Source: Aquanectria penicillioides (taxonomy: Eukaryota; Ascomycota; Sordariomycetes; Hypocreales; Nectriaceae). From it: 64,000 bases of DNA. The notes under the pieces are model-generated. The model saw only the letters and a list, made by a program, of their open reading frames with translations. It did not search any database and had not been told where the DNA came from. Shown here piece by piece: positions 12,905 to 27,200 of this stretch. Numbering within the stretch: position 1 is the stretch's first letter; every line of letters starts with the position of its first letter. Location: NCBI GenBank assembly GCA_003415625.1, contig PYIU01000005.1:2671001-2735000 (forward strand), written 5' to 3'. A program made the position numbers and the translations under genes.

Positions 12905-12924
12905 ATAAAGCTAAAAATAATAAC

Positions 12925-12925
<1 letters not shown>

Positions 12926-12988
<63 letters not shown>
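12926..12988. repeat. (AAT)n microsatellite, about 21 units
   Basis: About 63 bp of uninterrupted AAT repeats, some 20 bp after the (AAAT)n tract. Confidence 0.95.
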
Positions 12989-13341
12989 TATATTTAATAT
13001 AGCTATAAATAATATTTATATTAATATTAATAGATACTAAAACATTAAGCTAGCTGCATTAAGGCAAGGGATACTATACTAACCTTAAGGGCAGTATAGG
13101 ATTTGCCCTATTCTATATACATTATATAGATAGCAAAAGATAAAAAGAATAATCTATACTAAAATTAAGCTAATATATAATTATTTTTTATTATAGCTAT
13201 AAAAGACTAATTATTAATAGATACTAAAGCTAATAGCTATATAGCTTATACCTATATATATAAGCTATATAAGCTATTATTATATTTAATAAAGGCTAAT
13301 GCTTATATACTAATAGCAGCTTTATAAAAAGGAATAGCTAT

Positions 13342-13790
13342 AATAAATATAGTTTAGTTTTACTATAGGTTTATTGCTAATATAAATTGCAAAAAGAAAA
13401 GCTTTAGTAGTTAAAGGCTAAAGCTATTTAAGCTAAAAAAAAGGGTAACTTAAGTATACTTTTAAGCTATATCTATAATTCTAACTATAGGTTTTAATAC
13501 TAATTAGCTCTATAAATCAATTAATAAAGTTAATTATATAGCTATAGCTTTTAAAAGCTTAATAGCTATATTGCCTTTTTTAATTAAAAGGGCTAAAGTT
13601 ACTTAAGGATATGCAATATTAAAAAGCAATAATAGTAATAAATAGAATTAGTTTTAATATAGATTTATATTAGCTAATATTAATAATAAAGATTAAGGTT
13701 TAATATAACTCTTTAAGCTATAGCTTAAGCTTAAATAAAGCTAAAGGATTAAAGTAAAAAGGGCAAAAGAATAAAGAAAAAGAAATAGTA
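13342..13790 (+). pseudogene. Decayed coding region of the host element, unidentified
   Basis: In one plus-strand frame (GGA at 13342) the sequence runs for about 150 codons. The only stops are TAA and TAG, each of which would be a Gln codon before a C-to-T change. Residues such as FYYRFIANINCKKKSFSS and KKRVTQVYF (Gln restored) show no family I recognise. Surrounding interior (11660-15370 and 23297-23917) reads similarly in patches. It may be the remains of a transposase, but low-complexity AT-rich DNA can mimic this. Confidence 0.3.
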
Positions 13791-15370
13791 AAAAGAATAG
13801 TAAAAAGAATAATAAAAAGAATAAAATAAATCTTATATCTTTTAAAGAGAATATAAACTTAAAGTAAATAGTATTATTAAAGTAAATAAGTATAGATTAA
13901 GTATAATAATAAATAAAAATAGATTTAAAATAAAGCTAAAGTAAAGACTTAATTATTAAAGGGGCAGGCTTTAATATATTATTTATATAATAGATTGGTT
14001 TTTTTTTCTTTTTAAAGAGAGTTTTTTTAAATATATTAACTTCTCTTTTATAAAAAGAATTAAAGCATTTAAATAAAAGAGTTATTAAAAGGTAAAAGTA
14101 ATATAAAAATAAATATATTTTAAATTAAATATAGCTTAATAGCTAGCTTATAGTGCAATATAATATATAGGCAAGCTAGCTATTTAATAAAGCAATATAT
14201 AATTTAAGCTTTAAATAAATAATATTTAAATTTAAAAAAGTTATAAAGTAAATTAAATAAAGTCTTCTTTTAGCTTAAGTAAAGTAGGCAATATAATATA
14301 ATATAGCCTATTATTTTAATAGTATTTTTATATTAGCACTAAAGTATATTTACTTTAAGAACTTTCCTTTAGAAAAGGAACCCCTAAAGTTTAATGCATT
14401 TTATTTATATTTAAATAAATAAAGAACTTTTATACTTTTTAAGTCCTTTATATAGGCAAATAGTTTTCTTTTTTATATAAAATAAAAAGATTTTAATTGC
14501 CTTTATTTTATTATTTATATACTATTTATAAAACTTATATTTAATTTAATTCTATTAATATTTTTAATTAATTAATATTTAATCTTTAATTAACTTTTAG
14601 TTCTTTTTATATTTTTTATTAAAGAGTTAATTAATAAGCTATTTTTTATATTTTTATATTAATTTATATTAAAGGCTATTATAATAATAGTAATAAATTT
14701 AATATATTATTAATATAATTATAAAAAGAATAAATCTTTTAATACTTTAGGCCTATAATTAGCCTTAAAATTAAATAAATTATTTATTAATATATATATT
14801 AAATAAAGGGATTTTAAGCTTACTTTTTAGCAATTTAATTAAAGTAGCTTTATAGCCTTCTTTAATAATAGAAAGGGCTTAAATTTATTTAATAGCTAAA
14901 GCTTTAGCAATTCCTTTTAAATTGCTATTTTTTTTATAAAAAAATAATATATATTAATACTATAGGCAATTATAGATTTAATTATATATATATATATTAT
15001 ATAAATAGCCTTAAGGTTTACTCTTTATATACTTACTATAAGGGCAATAAGGGCCTGCCTTTAGTACTTAAGTTTTCCTTTAAGCTTAAAGATATATAGG
15101 CCCTAAAGTAGTTTTTTATATAGCTATAATTTAAGAAATTAATAAGATTTTTATAATTAAATTATATTATAAATAAAGATTAATTAAACTTAATATTTTT
15201 AATATTAATAAAAAAAATAAAAAAGCTAAGCTTTAATAAATTTAAAGGTTATACTATTAATAAAGGCCTAAAATATATATACTATTTATATAGCTTTAAG
15301 TTAAGCTTAAGTCTTTATTATATTATTTTTAAATATAAATATATTTATATTATTAATAAATTTAATTATT

Positions 15371-15563
15371 TATAAGGGTTGGCTAATTAAGGTGACATAA
15401 AATAGGTCTTTAGGTGACTTATGTATTGTATGTAAGCTTTAACTTGCTGAGTGTTAGTTTACTGCTTGGCAATATATCTTTTATTTAAGGTATAGCGGTG
15501 TATCTATATGGCTGTGCTTAAGAGCCCCGCTATCTATTAAGGTGAGTCCTCTATCTCTTTACA
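15371..15563 (-). repeat. Gypsy-2 LTR (left)
   Basis: 193 bp, starts TATAAGGGTTGGC and ends TTTACA. Better preserved than its partner, for example AGCGGTGT here and GGCAGTAT there. Confidence 0.9.
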
Positions 15564-18500
15564 ATTATCCCCCTTCCTCTTAAGCCTAGTCCCTTAGGCT
15601 TAAGATTATTACCGCTTGTATATGCATTATAATTGCCCTATAATTTATTTATATATATGCCTAAATATTTTATAATTGTTTGTTGGTTTTATAGTAGTTA
15701 TTTTAGATTGTATTTGCATAATATTATTATTATTATTGTTTTATATTATAATAGTCTATTTTAATTAATAGTAATTTATTGTAGTGTAAATTGCTTTATG
15801 ATATTTAGTTAGTAGCTTATTGTATAAACTTTAATCTTTTCTTTTTCTTTTTATATTTTATATAATAATTTAATTTATTTGCTATACTTTTATTAAACCT
15901 TTTATAATATCTTTTCTTTTTTAAGCCCCTTTAGTATTAGCCTATTAAAAATAGTATTGCAGTAACCCCTTTATTAATTAATTTATAGATAAAAGTCCTT
16001 ACTTTTATTGCCTTTTATAGAAATATAATAATTTTTCCTTTATTTATTATATTAGTTTATAGACTGCTTAATATATAGTTTATTAAAGTGCTAATTAATC
16101 TTATAATATAATATATTATTTAGTATTCTTTATTTATTCTTTATTTATTTTATTTAGATCTTTAATAAGCTTTAGCTAATTGCAGTTTAATATTAAAATT
16201 GCCTTACTAAAGCCTGCCTTATTAATAAGCCTAACTTTAATAATAACTCTTTTTTATGCATTAAGTATTAGCGCTTTATATATATTATTAAGTTTACTGC
16301 TAATATTTAGTATTATATTTATAATGCTATTAAAAAAGGCCCTTATTGCTATACTATCTTTACTGTATAGTTTGCCTAGCACTAACTTAAGGAAGTAGCT
16401 TTACTTTATAACCTTTTTATTTTAGATTTTTAGTTTTAAGTAAGTATTCTTTTATTAATTATCTATTAATTATTTATTGCTAATTTATATTAATATTAAT
16501 TTATTTTTAATAGTTTTAAGTACCTTTATAATTATTTTATTTTAATTATTCCTTTTTATATTTATAATAATAGTTTGCTTTATAATTTAAACTGCTTACT
16601 TAATGCCTTTTAGTATATATATAAAACTTTTATAGATATTATTAAGGAATATAATCTATTTAAATAGCTAATTATAATAGCCCTTTATATATTAAAAGCC
16701 TTATAGCTCTATTATAAGAATTCTACTCTTTAAATTACTATAAAGTATACTAGCTGCCCCCCTATTTATTATAGAGCAATTAGTAGCCCTTTATTTAATA
16801 ATATTAAAGGTTTTAGCCTTAATAATAAAGGTAATATTTCTAATAGTAAATTATTTATAGCTAGCAATATAGATAGTATCTCTATTTATATTATTAATAA
16901 GTATACTGCCTTTACTATACCTTTTGCTAAGTTTACTAAATCTTAAGGTAAGTTTATTATTAGGCTTAAAAAGCCTATAGCTCTATTAATTACTTGCCCT
17001 TTTATAAACATTTAGTGCCTTGCTTTAGCTTTAAAAACTAATGCTATAGTATTGGCTTACTTAAATATTCTTTCTTTATTTAATAAGGATTTATATAAAG
17101 CTTTATTACTCTCTTTTTAACTTTCTTTTAAAAGGCAGATAGCCCTTATTATTATATTGCTAATACCTATTATTAATAGTATTGCTAGCCTATTATATAC
17201 TTAATAATCTATTATACTCTTTTTAATTTTAGCTTAATCTTTTAGGAGTGCATTTAACTTTACTATTAGTAGTAGTAATAATAATAATAAAGATATCTCT
17301 ATTGCTATTCCTATTTATAAGGGTAAAGGTAAGTATTTAGTAAGTACTTATTGCTCTTTTAGTTCTATTATTACTATACCCTTATTTTCTTTAGTAGTTC
17401 TAAAGCCTTTTGCTTTCTCTTTTAGCCTTATAGCAAAAAAACCTAAGGTTGCTTTTATACTAAAAAAGGCTAAGGTAGCTTTTATATTAAGAAAGGCAAG
17501 AGCTATTTTTACTATTGCAATTTATTATAGTATTTATTAAGCGCTAAAGAAGTCTATTTAATTATTTATTAATTCTTATTAATATATTTTAGTTTTTTAT
17601 TTAATAGTTAATTTAAATATAGCAACCCTTAATAGTGCCTTCTTTATTATTATATTATTTTGCTCTTTTTGCTATATAGTAATCTATAATAGTATTAAAT
17701 ATAGTTTTTTAGTAAATTAATTAATAGTTAATCTTTTAGTTAATTAATTTAATATATACTTATTAATTGCTAATTGATTGTTTAATATTATAGTTTATTA
17801 TTTTATTTTTAGTGGATTTACTTTACTTACTTATAGTATTTATGCACTTTATTTTATATATTTACTAAATAACTTAAAGGCTTTTAGGTATTATATTCTA
17901 TTAGCTATTTTAATTATTTAATTTAATAGAATTTATCTTTCTTTATCTCTTTATAGAATACTATTTCCTTAACCTTTTATTTATTTTCCTTATCTTTTAG
18001 CTTATAGAGGCTAGTTAATTATTTATTATTAGCTTAATATACCTTTAATTATAATTCTAAAAGTGCTATTAAAAATATATTATATATTTTTTAGTATTAT
18101 TTTAGTAAGTATATTTAATATATCTATTTATTAATTCTATTAGCTATTATAACCTTAATAAATCTTAAAGCTAGCTTTTTATTTTTAAAATAGAAATTTT
18201 TAGTAAATAGCCTTACTATATTTCCTTTTTTATACTCTTTAAATATATAGTTTTTATTATAATACTTAATTTAAGACTCTACTGCCTATTGCTAGCACTT
18301 TTGCACCTTATTATATACTTATTAAATAGTTATAATGCATTTTATAATGCCCTAAACTTAAGTCTTTATTTATTATAGAATATATTCTATAACCTTTAGG
18401 TAATAACTATAAAGGGCTTATATTAGCAATATATTAATAGTGCTATATTAGCTATTATTATATATAAATTCTACTTTTAGAAGTTATACTGCCTATCTTT

Positions 18501-20529
18501 AGGGTAAGCCCTTAGTATATACTTATAGATACTTCTTTAGGATTTAATTAATGCACTTTATTTAGCTATTTATTTAAGGATAGTATACTATAGATAGTTA
18601 ATAAATAGTTACCTGCTCTTTTATTAGGTCTTTTTAAAATTAATTAATAAAAAGCTTATCCCTATTGCTTATAATACCTTCTAAAGTACTAAATTAGCAT
18701 TCTACCTACTTATAGAGTAATTTTACTAATTATATTGCTATAAGTAACTTTTTAGTAGGGATAAATATAGTATACTTTATTATATAGTATATAATTATTA
18801 AAATTGCATTATATTCCTTACTATTAGAGTGGGCACTATTAGGCAGCCCTATAATAAAGTCTATACTTATTTTTTAAAATAGGTGCATTAATAATAGCAG
18901 TGATTGAAGTTATTTATAGGGCCTATGCCTTAATATATATATGCTTTAGTATTGCTAATATTGCAATATATAGTCTTTTATATTTTTTGCAATATTCTTT
19001 TAATAGAATTTTTAGCTAATAAAATCTAAGGTTTTAGTGGCTTTTATATGCCCTATTCTAAAGTTATTATAGTGCCTTTATAGAATCTTTATTTATAATA
19101 TTCTTTAATTAAAAATTACTAATCTTTTTTTATAAAAAAGAGTACTTTATTTATTATAGTAATAGTTTCTTTTCTTTTTAGCTATTAAATAAACCTTTAT
19201 TATTTACTATTAATAAAATTTATTATTAGCCTATAGTCTATAAATAAAGTCTTTTAGCTTATAAAATAGTTATAATAGAAATGCTATTTTGCCCTTTATA
19301 AGCTTAATTATAATTAAGCATAAAATATACTATTTTAGTATAGTAACTTTAGCTTTAAGTAGTTCCTTTTAATTAGTCTTTTTTACTGCTATCTACTAAA
19401 TATACTTTAATTACTATATAATAGCACTATCCCCCTTTTAGGCGTATATAGTAATAATAGAAATAGTTAAGCTCTAATAGTAATTATTCAATCTAATGGT
19501 TAAACCTAGCCTTAAAGGTAAAGGCATCTCTCTTCCTTTAACTATTATAAGCTCTACTCTTTTAAGGCTAGCTCTTATAGCTTATATATATGCCCTAGCA
19601 GTTAAGGTTTTACCCTTTAAACCTATAATTATTTTATATATATCTAGCAATAGCTTATTTATTAACTAAAGCTTTACTAATAGTATAGAGATTATATTTT
19701 AATAAAAGATTTCTCCTTATATATAATTAAGATATTTAAATAGTCTATTGGCTAGATTTAACTTTTTTAGCTAATACTATATATTAAAGTTAAAGGGTGC
19801 TAATTAATAAACCTAATAGGCAAGCCTTCCTTAAAGGTTCTATATTAATATAGAGACTATACCTTTTAGGGCTTTATAATTTATTAATACTAAAAACTTT
19901 TTTAATAGTTTTAATAGGTAATAGCTTTAATGCTTTAGGCTTTTTATAATAGCTAAAAGCTTTTATTAGCCTATTGCTTAATATTGTTTTATATTTAAGA
20001 GCTTTTTTAATTAATATATAATTAATCTCTATTAATTCTTTATTAATTAAAATAGAATGCTAGCTATTACTTTAAAGGATATATCTATCTTTACTTTAGT
20101 GTATAGAGTAGGGTTTTAATATTATAGAATAGTTATAAAATAAAAAGCCTTTTTTAATTTTTAAAATACTTTTTTAGCTTTTAGGCTTTAAATAAACTCT
20201 TTTATTTTATAGCTTTTCTTACTGCCTTTTAGTATTGCTATTAATAGGCTAGTTATACTTAAGTATTTTAGGATGAATTTTCTATAGAAATTATAAAAGC
20301 CTAAAAATACTTAAACCTTTTAATATATTTAAGGTAGCTTCTATTTAGCAATTACTTATATTTTACTTAACTTTATTTTTAGGCCTTTTTAAGTTATTAT
20401 ATACTTTAGGAACTTTACCTTTTATTAATAAAATATACATTTAAATAGCTTAATATATAATTATGCCTTATAGAGTCTTTATAGGACCTTTAATATATCT
20501 TTAGTATATTATTTCTATATTTTAAAGTA

Positions 20530-20640
20530 TATAATAATGTTATTTAGGTATACTATATAATGTATATTTAGCAATCTAATAAGTGTTTAATAGATATACG
20601 CTTAAAAAGTGGCTAGTATATTAATTAGACTGAATGGCAT
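20530..20640 (-). pseudogene. Gypsy-2 reverse transcriptase footprint, YLDD changed to YLNN
   Basis: The minus-strand frame reads MPFSLINILATF, a stop, AYIY, then LLNIHYIVYLNNIII. This is the Gypsy motif M-P-F-G-L-T-N-A-P-A-T-F followed by V-Y-L-D-D. G-to-A changes explain G to S, D to N and the stop. Confidence 0.85.
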
Positions 20641-21818
20641 TACTATATATTTAAAGTGTTTATATTTTATTTAAAATGCAGTTTTCTAGCAATTATTAGG
20701 CTTAATATAGATTTAATAGTAAGCATTTTAAATATTAATCTTTAAGATTTATTTTATATTGGCTAGGTAGTTTAGTAAGTTCTTTATTAATAGCAATAAA
20801 TAGTAGTTTTTAATAATTATAGCATTAAGACCTTAATAATCTATATATAATTATAGCATTCTATCCTTTTTTAGTATAAATAATATAGGGGCTCTTACCT
20901 TACTTATAGAGGTATTAATTTATCTATTTGCTATATTTTTAGCTATATACTCTCTTAAGGCTTCTGCTTATTAGCTATTAATTAAGTATACTAAACTATA
21001 TAGTAGCTTCTTGCCCTTTTAAAGGTTAATATTATACTCTACCCCTTTTAAAAGTAGCAGCCCTTTAGTAGCTTTTTTACTAAATGTCTTTTATTTAAAC
21101 TTTAGCTCTAAAGGCAATACTCTTAAAGCTGGCTTTAGCTTTTTGCCTAATTTAGCTATTAGTTATTTATTTAGCAATAGTATACTATATATATATATAA
21201 CTTAAGCTTGCTCTCTATTTTATAGGAGTTCTTTTATAAATACTTTTAGATTAACTAAAGATATAGACTTATAGTTTTAAATTGCAGTTTAGGTATTAAT
21301 CTTTATTCCTTCCTTTTCTATAAAGGCATTAAAGAGAAGTAAATTATTAGCCCCTTTAGAATATAGTATTTTAATAAATATTTGCCTAATTTTTTAGGGA
21401 AAATCCTTTAAATAAATTAAAAAGAATATTAATATATATATATTGCTAAAGGGAATTACTTTACCCTAAAAATCTTATAAGCTAAATGCCTTTTAATCTT
21501 TAGCTAAATATAGATTTAGCTCCTTAATTAGTTTTATACTAATAAAGTTAATTTATATATAGGTATTTATATCTATATAGACCTTAACTTTAATATGCCC
21601 TTAAAGGGCAATTGCCTTATCTATAATAATATTTTTAATTGAAATTATCTTTAGTTTTAATATAAAAACTTTAGCTATAGTCCCTATATCTCTTTATTTT
21701 TTAAGAAGTCTTAAGGTTCCTTAAGTATAGTACTAATAGATTAAATCTATATATATTTTTATAGTTAGGCTGGCTTTAGCTTATAGCTTTAGTCCCTAAA
21801 GCCCTTTTTAAGTAGCCT

Positions 21819-21860
21819 GCAGTCTATAGTTAGGTAGCCTAGCTTATTGCAGTTATAGTA
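21819..21860 (-). pseudogene. Gypsy-2 gag zinc knuckle, Cys and His changed to Tyr
   Basis: Minus-strand codons read Y-Y-N-C-N-K-L-G-Y-L-T-I-D-C. Spacing is exactly C-x2-C-x4-H-x4-C with the first Cys and the His now Tyr (TGC to TAC, CAC to TAC). Confidence 0.75.
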
Positions 21861-23098
21861 GTATAATTGATTTAACCTACTGCCTTTTGGCTTATTGCTA
21901 TATAGTTATTATTCTTGCAATTTGCCTAAGGTATATAGACCCTTTAGGCTATAAAAACTTACGCCTCCTTTAGATAAAGGCCTTAAATAGCTCTTTAGAT
22001 AGATTGCTTTCTAAAGTCTATTTAAGCTATTAAAAGGATAGCTTCTTTTATAATTCTTACTTAAAGCTTATTTATTTTTCTCTTTAATATAGGCCTATAG
22101 CCTTTTTATTTTATAGGCTATATCCTTTAATTTTAAAAGGTTTACTTACTTATAATTTATCTCCTTCTTTAAGGATTTTTATAAGCTATAATAGTATTAA
22201 TAGACTCTATTCTTACTTTCTTCTTTATAGTTTAGGGTCCTTAAGAATAGATATATTGCACTTTAAGTATAAAAGTAATCCATTAAGGACTGCTTAATAG
22301 ACTATTAAAGTTTTAATAGCTTATCTTATAATTCCCTCTCTTAAAGGTTTAAATCTATATATTTCTTTTATATAAAGTCAATAAAGTCTTACTATAAGGG
22401 GCTCTTTAGGCTCTCTTTATAGTTCCTTTATTAAGTTTATAGGCTAAAGTTAAATTTAATTATTATTTATTATATCTTTTATATATTAATATAGCTTAAT
22501 TAAAGATTATTTACTAATTTAATAGCTTTTATTTAATTATTAATCTTTATACCTATTGCATTTTTTATAAGGGTTTTATAATTATAGAATAAGGGTTTTT
22601 ATAGTCCTTCCTTAAGTTTATTATAAGGCAATTAATTAATTATTTTAGGATCTATATTTATATTAATTATTGCTTTATTATTATTAACTATTATTTAATA
22701 AGCATTTAAATAACTTATTATAAGGCCCTACCTTATAGCTCCTTTATGCTTTATTATAAAGGCATATTATACTTATTAAACATTCCTTAATAGGTTTATT
22801 TACCTTAAGATATTAATCTTAAGTTATAGCCTAATTAATATATATAAAAATCTATTAATACATTTTATTTTAGACTCCTTAAAGCTTTTTTAGCTATTAG
22901 CCTATTAATAGAATCTTAATTAATTAATTTTAGGGGCTATTAGTATTCCCCTTTCTCTTAAAATTAAAGAGTAATTAGCTTATTAAAGTTCTATTATTAA
23001 TGCATTAGCAATCCCTTAAGTTATTTATTAATTGATTATATAGTTCCCTCTATTTTATACTATATTAATTACCCTATAGGGTATAGAAGTTAAAGAAT

Positions 23099-23291
23099 TA
23101 TAAGGGTTAGCTAATTAAGGTAATATAAAATGGGTCTTTAGGTGACTTATATATTATATATAAGCTTTAACTTATTGAGCGTTAGTTTACTGCTTAGCAA
23201 TATATCTTTTATTTAAGGTATGGCAGTATACCTATATAGCTATACTTAAGAGCCCTACTATCTATTAAGGTAAGTCCTCTATCTCTTTATA
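23099..23291 (-). repeat. Gypsy-2 LTR (right)
   Basis: 193 bp partner of 15371-15563, ends TTTATA, followed by the TTATT target copy. Confidence 0.9.
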
Positions 23292-23917
23292 TTATTATAA
23301 TTTTAAAGATTTCTTTAAGTGCTATATAAAGCCTTAATATAAATAGAATAAAAAGAATAAAGAAAAGCAATAAGCTTTATAGAATGCTAGCTTTAATGCT
23401 ATAGAGTTTAAATAATTTATTATTAAATTAAAGGTATATTATATATTTAAATAAATAGTTAAAAAGCTAAATTAATAATTATTATAAATAGCCTTAATTA
23501 TAAAGGGTAGCTATAAGCCTTTTATAGTTAATTAAATTAAAGGCTATAATAAAGTTTAATTAAAAAAAGAATGCTATTTTATTATAGGCCTATATTATAT
23601 ATATTATTTTTATTATAACTATAAGGGCTAGCTCTATAGACCTTTAAGGCCTATTCTTTATTTAGCTATTAAAAAGTATATTTAAATTTTTAATTACTAT
23701 TACTATTTATTAAGCTATTATTAACTTTATTATTTTATTAATAATATTAAAAAAAGAAATAGATCTTTATTTAAATATTATATATTTTTAGGCTATTATT
23801 TTATTTAATTTAAAAATAATAATAGCAATTATATAGTAAAAGCATTATAGAAAATATTTAAGTATAATATATACTTATATTAATAATAATAATAAAGGCT
23901 TTTAAAAAGGGCCTATT

Positions 23918-24228
23918 TATTATAGTTTATTTATTCTATTATAAGTAGTGTTAAAAGTAACAGTCTTAATAATAGAACCATTATACTACTTATCTTGCAG
24001 TTATACTAAAAGGCATATATATAGGCTTTATAATTGCATTAAAATTAATAGCTTAACTATAGGTAATAATTAATTGTATATTAAACTCTACTTAATTTAT
24101 ATCTTAAGACTATTATAATAATAGGTCCTAAGGTATAAATATACTTATAGATTATTAACCTTTACTTAAGAGATATAAAGGCTAACTATTTAAAAGTACT
24201 ATTTATTATATAATCTATATATATAATA
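23918..24228 (-). repeat. Gypsy-3 LTR (left)
   Basis: 311 bp. Best preserved of the four family copies (for example GTGTTAAAAGTAACAG and ATCTTGCAG survive). Confidence 0.9.
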
Positions 24229-27200
24229 AATGCCTTTAAATTAAAAGAAAGATTACTATTTATAATAGTAAAAACTAAAGTTAAGTCCTTAATATTTACT
24301 TTATATTTATTTTATTTATTAATTATTCTTGCTTATTTTATATAATTATAGTATTTAATTATTAGCTTTTAAATTTTTAATAAAGTTTTTAAATCTTTAT
24401 ATAAATCTATAGATTTCTTTATTATTTCCTTTTAATTCTATATAACTTTAATAGAATTTAGCTAGTCTAATAGTTATTAATATTAATATATAAAGTATTA
24501 AGAATATAATTAATTAAATAGATTATTAATATTAATAATAATAAAAAGGGATCTCTTTTTATTAAAAGCTAACTTTAATGGCCTAGCTGCTAATTCCTTT
24601 ATTGCACTATTAGGCTTATAGCACTTAAAGGAGCTAGCTGCTATAGCCTTATTAAATTGCTTCTTTTTTAAAAGAAAGTTATTAATAGGCTATAAATTTA
24701 TATATTAATATATTGTATTATTTGCCTAAAGTATTAATAAAGGCACCTATTTTAATAGGCTAAAAGTAAATATATAAAATAGTTAATTGCCTTTAGCTAA
24801 TTTACCTTAAGAGAGTTTAAATTTAACTTAAGCTATAATAGTTTTAATTAGTTTAGCTTTATTAGCTATTAAAAGAGCTATTAATTTAGATTTCTTTACT
24901 TTTACTATTTAAACTATTAATTCCTTAATTTTATTATTCTAGCTATTATTAATAGTATTAAGGTAAGTAATTAAGTTATTAAAAGTAAAGATATTAATAG
25001 CTTATTCCTTAACTTTATTAGTAACTTTATAGAATTTAATATTAATAGATTTAATATTAGCCTTAAGCTATTCCTTAAGTTAGGCAACTTTATTCTTTAA
25101 AGTCTTAATTTTAATTATAGCTTAATAGGTACTAGTAGCTATATTAGCTATAATAGCTTTTATAATAAATAAATTATTTTTAATAGAGTAATTGTATTAA
25201 TTTAATATATTAATATCTATTAAATAACTATACTTTATAGTAATAAGGTATTTAATAGCTAAAGTATTAGTTATATTATAAGGATTAATAAAAACTATAG
25301 CTATTGCCTTTTTCTTTTTAGGCAGCTTAGCTATAAAGTGCTAATAGTTCCCTTAAAACTTATTGTATTTACTGTTTTAATAAAAGGTAAAGGCATTTAT
25401 AGTAGCAGTTTTAATGCATTAAATAAGGCTAAATTTTGCCTTAAAAGGTTTAAATTTAATATTAGTCTTTTTATTAATTTAATTATAATATTAATTAATA
25501 ACTTTTTTATACTTAATAAAAAGGTCTATTAAAAGATAGGATTTATTGGGTTTATTACTAAAAGTACCCTTTAGGCTATAAAGCTAAAAGTTATAAGTAA
25601 GGTAAATAAATGCATTATCTTGCCTTTAGCTCTTTAGCCTATTAACCGGTTTACTTAAAAGATAGTAATTACTATAGGTTATAGTGCCTTTAGTATTAAT
25701 TCTATTATCCTTTAACCTTATTATCTCTATTAATTTATTGTATTTATAGTAGGCTAAACCCTTACTTATAGGAATGTCTACTTTCTATTTAAATTCTTTA
25801 TAAATGCTAGTAGTTAAAGCAATAAGATTTTAATCTATATTTTAAGCGTTTAAATCCCTTTTACTATATTAAGTAAGAGTCTTTTCTTTTAAGGTCTTTT
25901 TGCTAATACTCTTTTTGCTATATTTAGTATATTCTCTATTAATTACTATAATCTTTTTATTATTTTCTTTATCTTTATTCTCTATTCTATTATCTAAAGA
26001 TAAAAACTTTTAATCTTAATTTAAATTCCCTTTCTTCTCTATCTATATTAATATATCTATATTATCCTAAAGTTATTATATACTAGCATTTAAGTCTTTA
26101 TTAAAAAGGCTAGTATTATTATTAATATAGTTATAATTAATAGTAAAATTATAAATAAATTCTATTAAATTATTATCTCCTACTAAAAATACTATAATTA
26201 ATAATATTATAGTATTAAAATTATTAATATTAATATTAAATTTATTACTACTATTATTATAAATATTAATAAGCCTATTATATCTATTAAATAATATTTA
26301 GTGCCTATTTAAAAGTCTAAATAAAATATTATTATAGGAAACTTTATACTTATTAAAGAAAGACTAATTAATATAGTTTTTAATAAATTAATTAATAGAT
26401 TTATACTTTTTTTTAATAAAATAAGCTTTATATATATTATTTTATTGCTTAATTTACTAATATATAGCAATAAGTTCTATATTACTACTAGCTAATAGTA
26501 GAAGGTCTAAAGCTAAAGGGGCTTAAGCTATAAAGGAATACTAAAATTAATAATAAAAAAGCTAAGATTAGCAGTAAGAGTGCTAGATTTAATATAATAA
26601 GTATTAAGCTAGCTATTATATAGATATTTATAAAAAAGAGGTAAAGAAAAGTATAGGAATTAATAGTAAAGGGGCTAAGACTAATAGTAAGAATGCTAAA
26701 TCTAATAGTATAGGTAATAGTTTTTATAGCAATTAAATGTTTATATAAAATAAAGAAGAAAAGCTAAGAAGTTTAGTAGGCAATAGGTTCTAGCATTTGC
26801 ATTATTAAAATCAATAAAATGTAGGGCTATATATAGAAATAGAAAATAGAGATTATATAAGGTTAAAGAAGTTAAAAGAGGTATGCTAGGCTATAGTAAT
26901 TGCCTTTATGCTATATAGACATTTAGTTATTTACTTTACTTAATTACTCTATTTATATATTAAGTAAGTAAATTATAAATTACTATTAATTTATTTTAAA
27001 TATCCCCTTTTTTTATAGAATTTAACTACCTTTATACTAAATCCTTTTAAATTAAATAATAAATATATAAAAGAGAATTTTCTTATAATAATAAAAGTTA
27101 ATAGGCAGCTTTTAGCTATTTAAATACTAGATTTATTATACCTTATAGCAATTTCTAACCTTTTTTTTATATTCTTTTTTCTATAGTATAAGATTAGCAA

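Larger units (their letters stand above)
15371..23291 (-). mobile_element. Gypsy-2: degenerate Ty3/Gypsy LTR retrotransposon
   Basis: 7.9 kb with 193 bp LTRs at 15371-15563 and 23099-23291. Both ends are flanked by TTATT (15366-15370 and 23292-23296), a clean 5 bp target duplication. A purine-rich tract at 15566-15582 on the minus strand lies just before the left LTR, as a polypurine tract should. Minus-strand order is right: gag zinc knuckle at 21819-21860, then reverse transcriptase at 20530-20640. The left LTR keeps several CG and TG sites that are lost in the right LTR, so RIP hit the two ends unevenly. No working frame remains. Confidence 0.9.

Noticed and set aside
16180..16398. 72-codon plus-strand frame, hydrophobic, inside Gypsy-2
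   Set aside because: The element codes on the minus strand; Leu/Ile-rich AT-encoded peptides are expected from antisense of RIPped DNA.
25338..25532. 64-codon plus-strand frame inside Gypsy-3
   Set aside because: Antisense to the element, no domain; low-complexity Leu/Ile/Asn composition.
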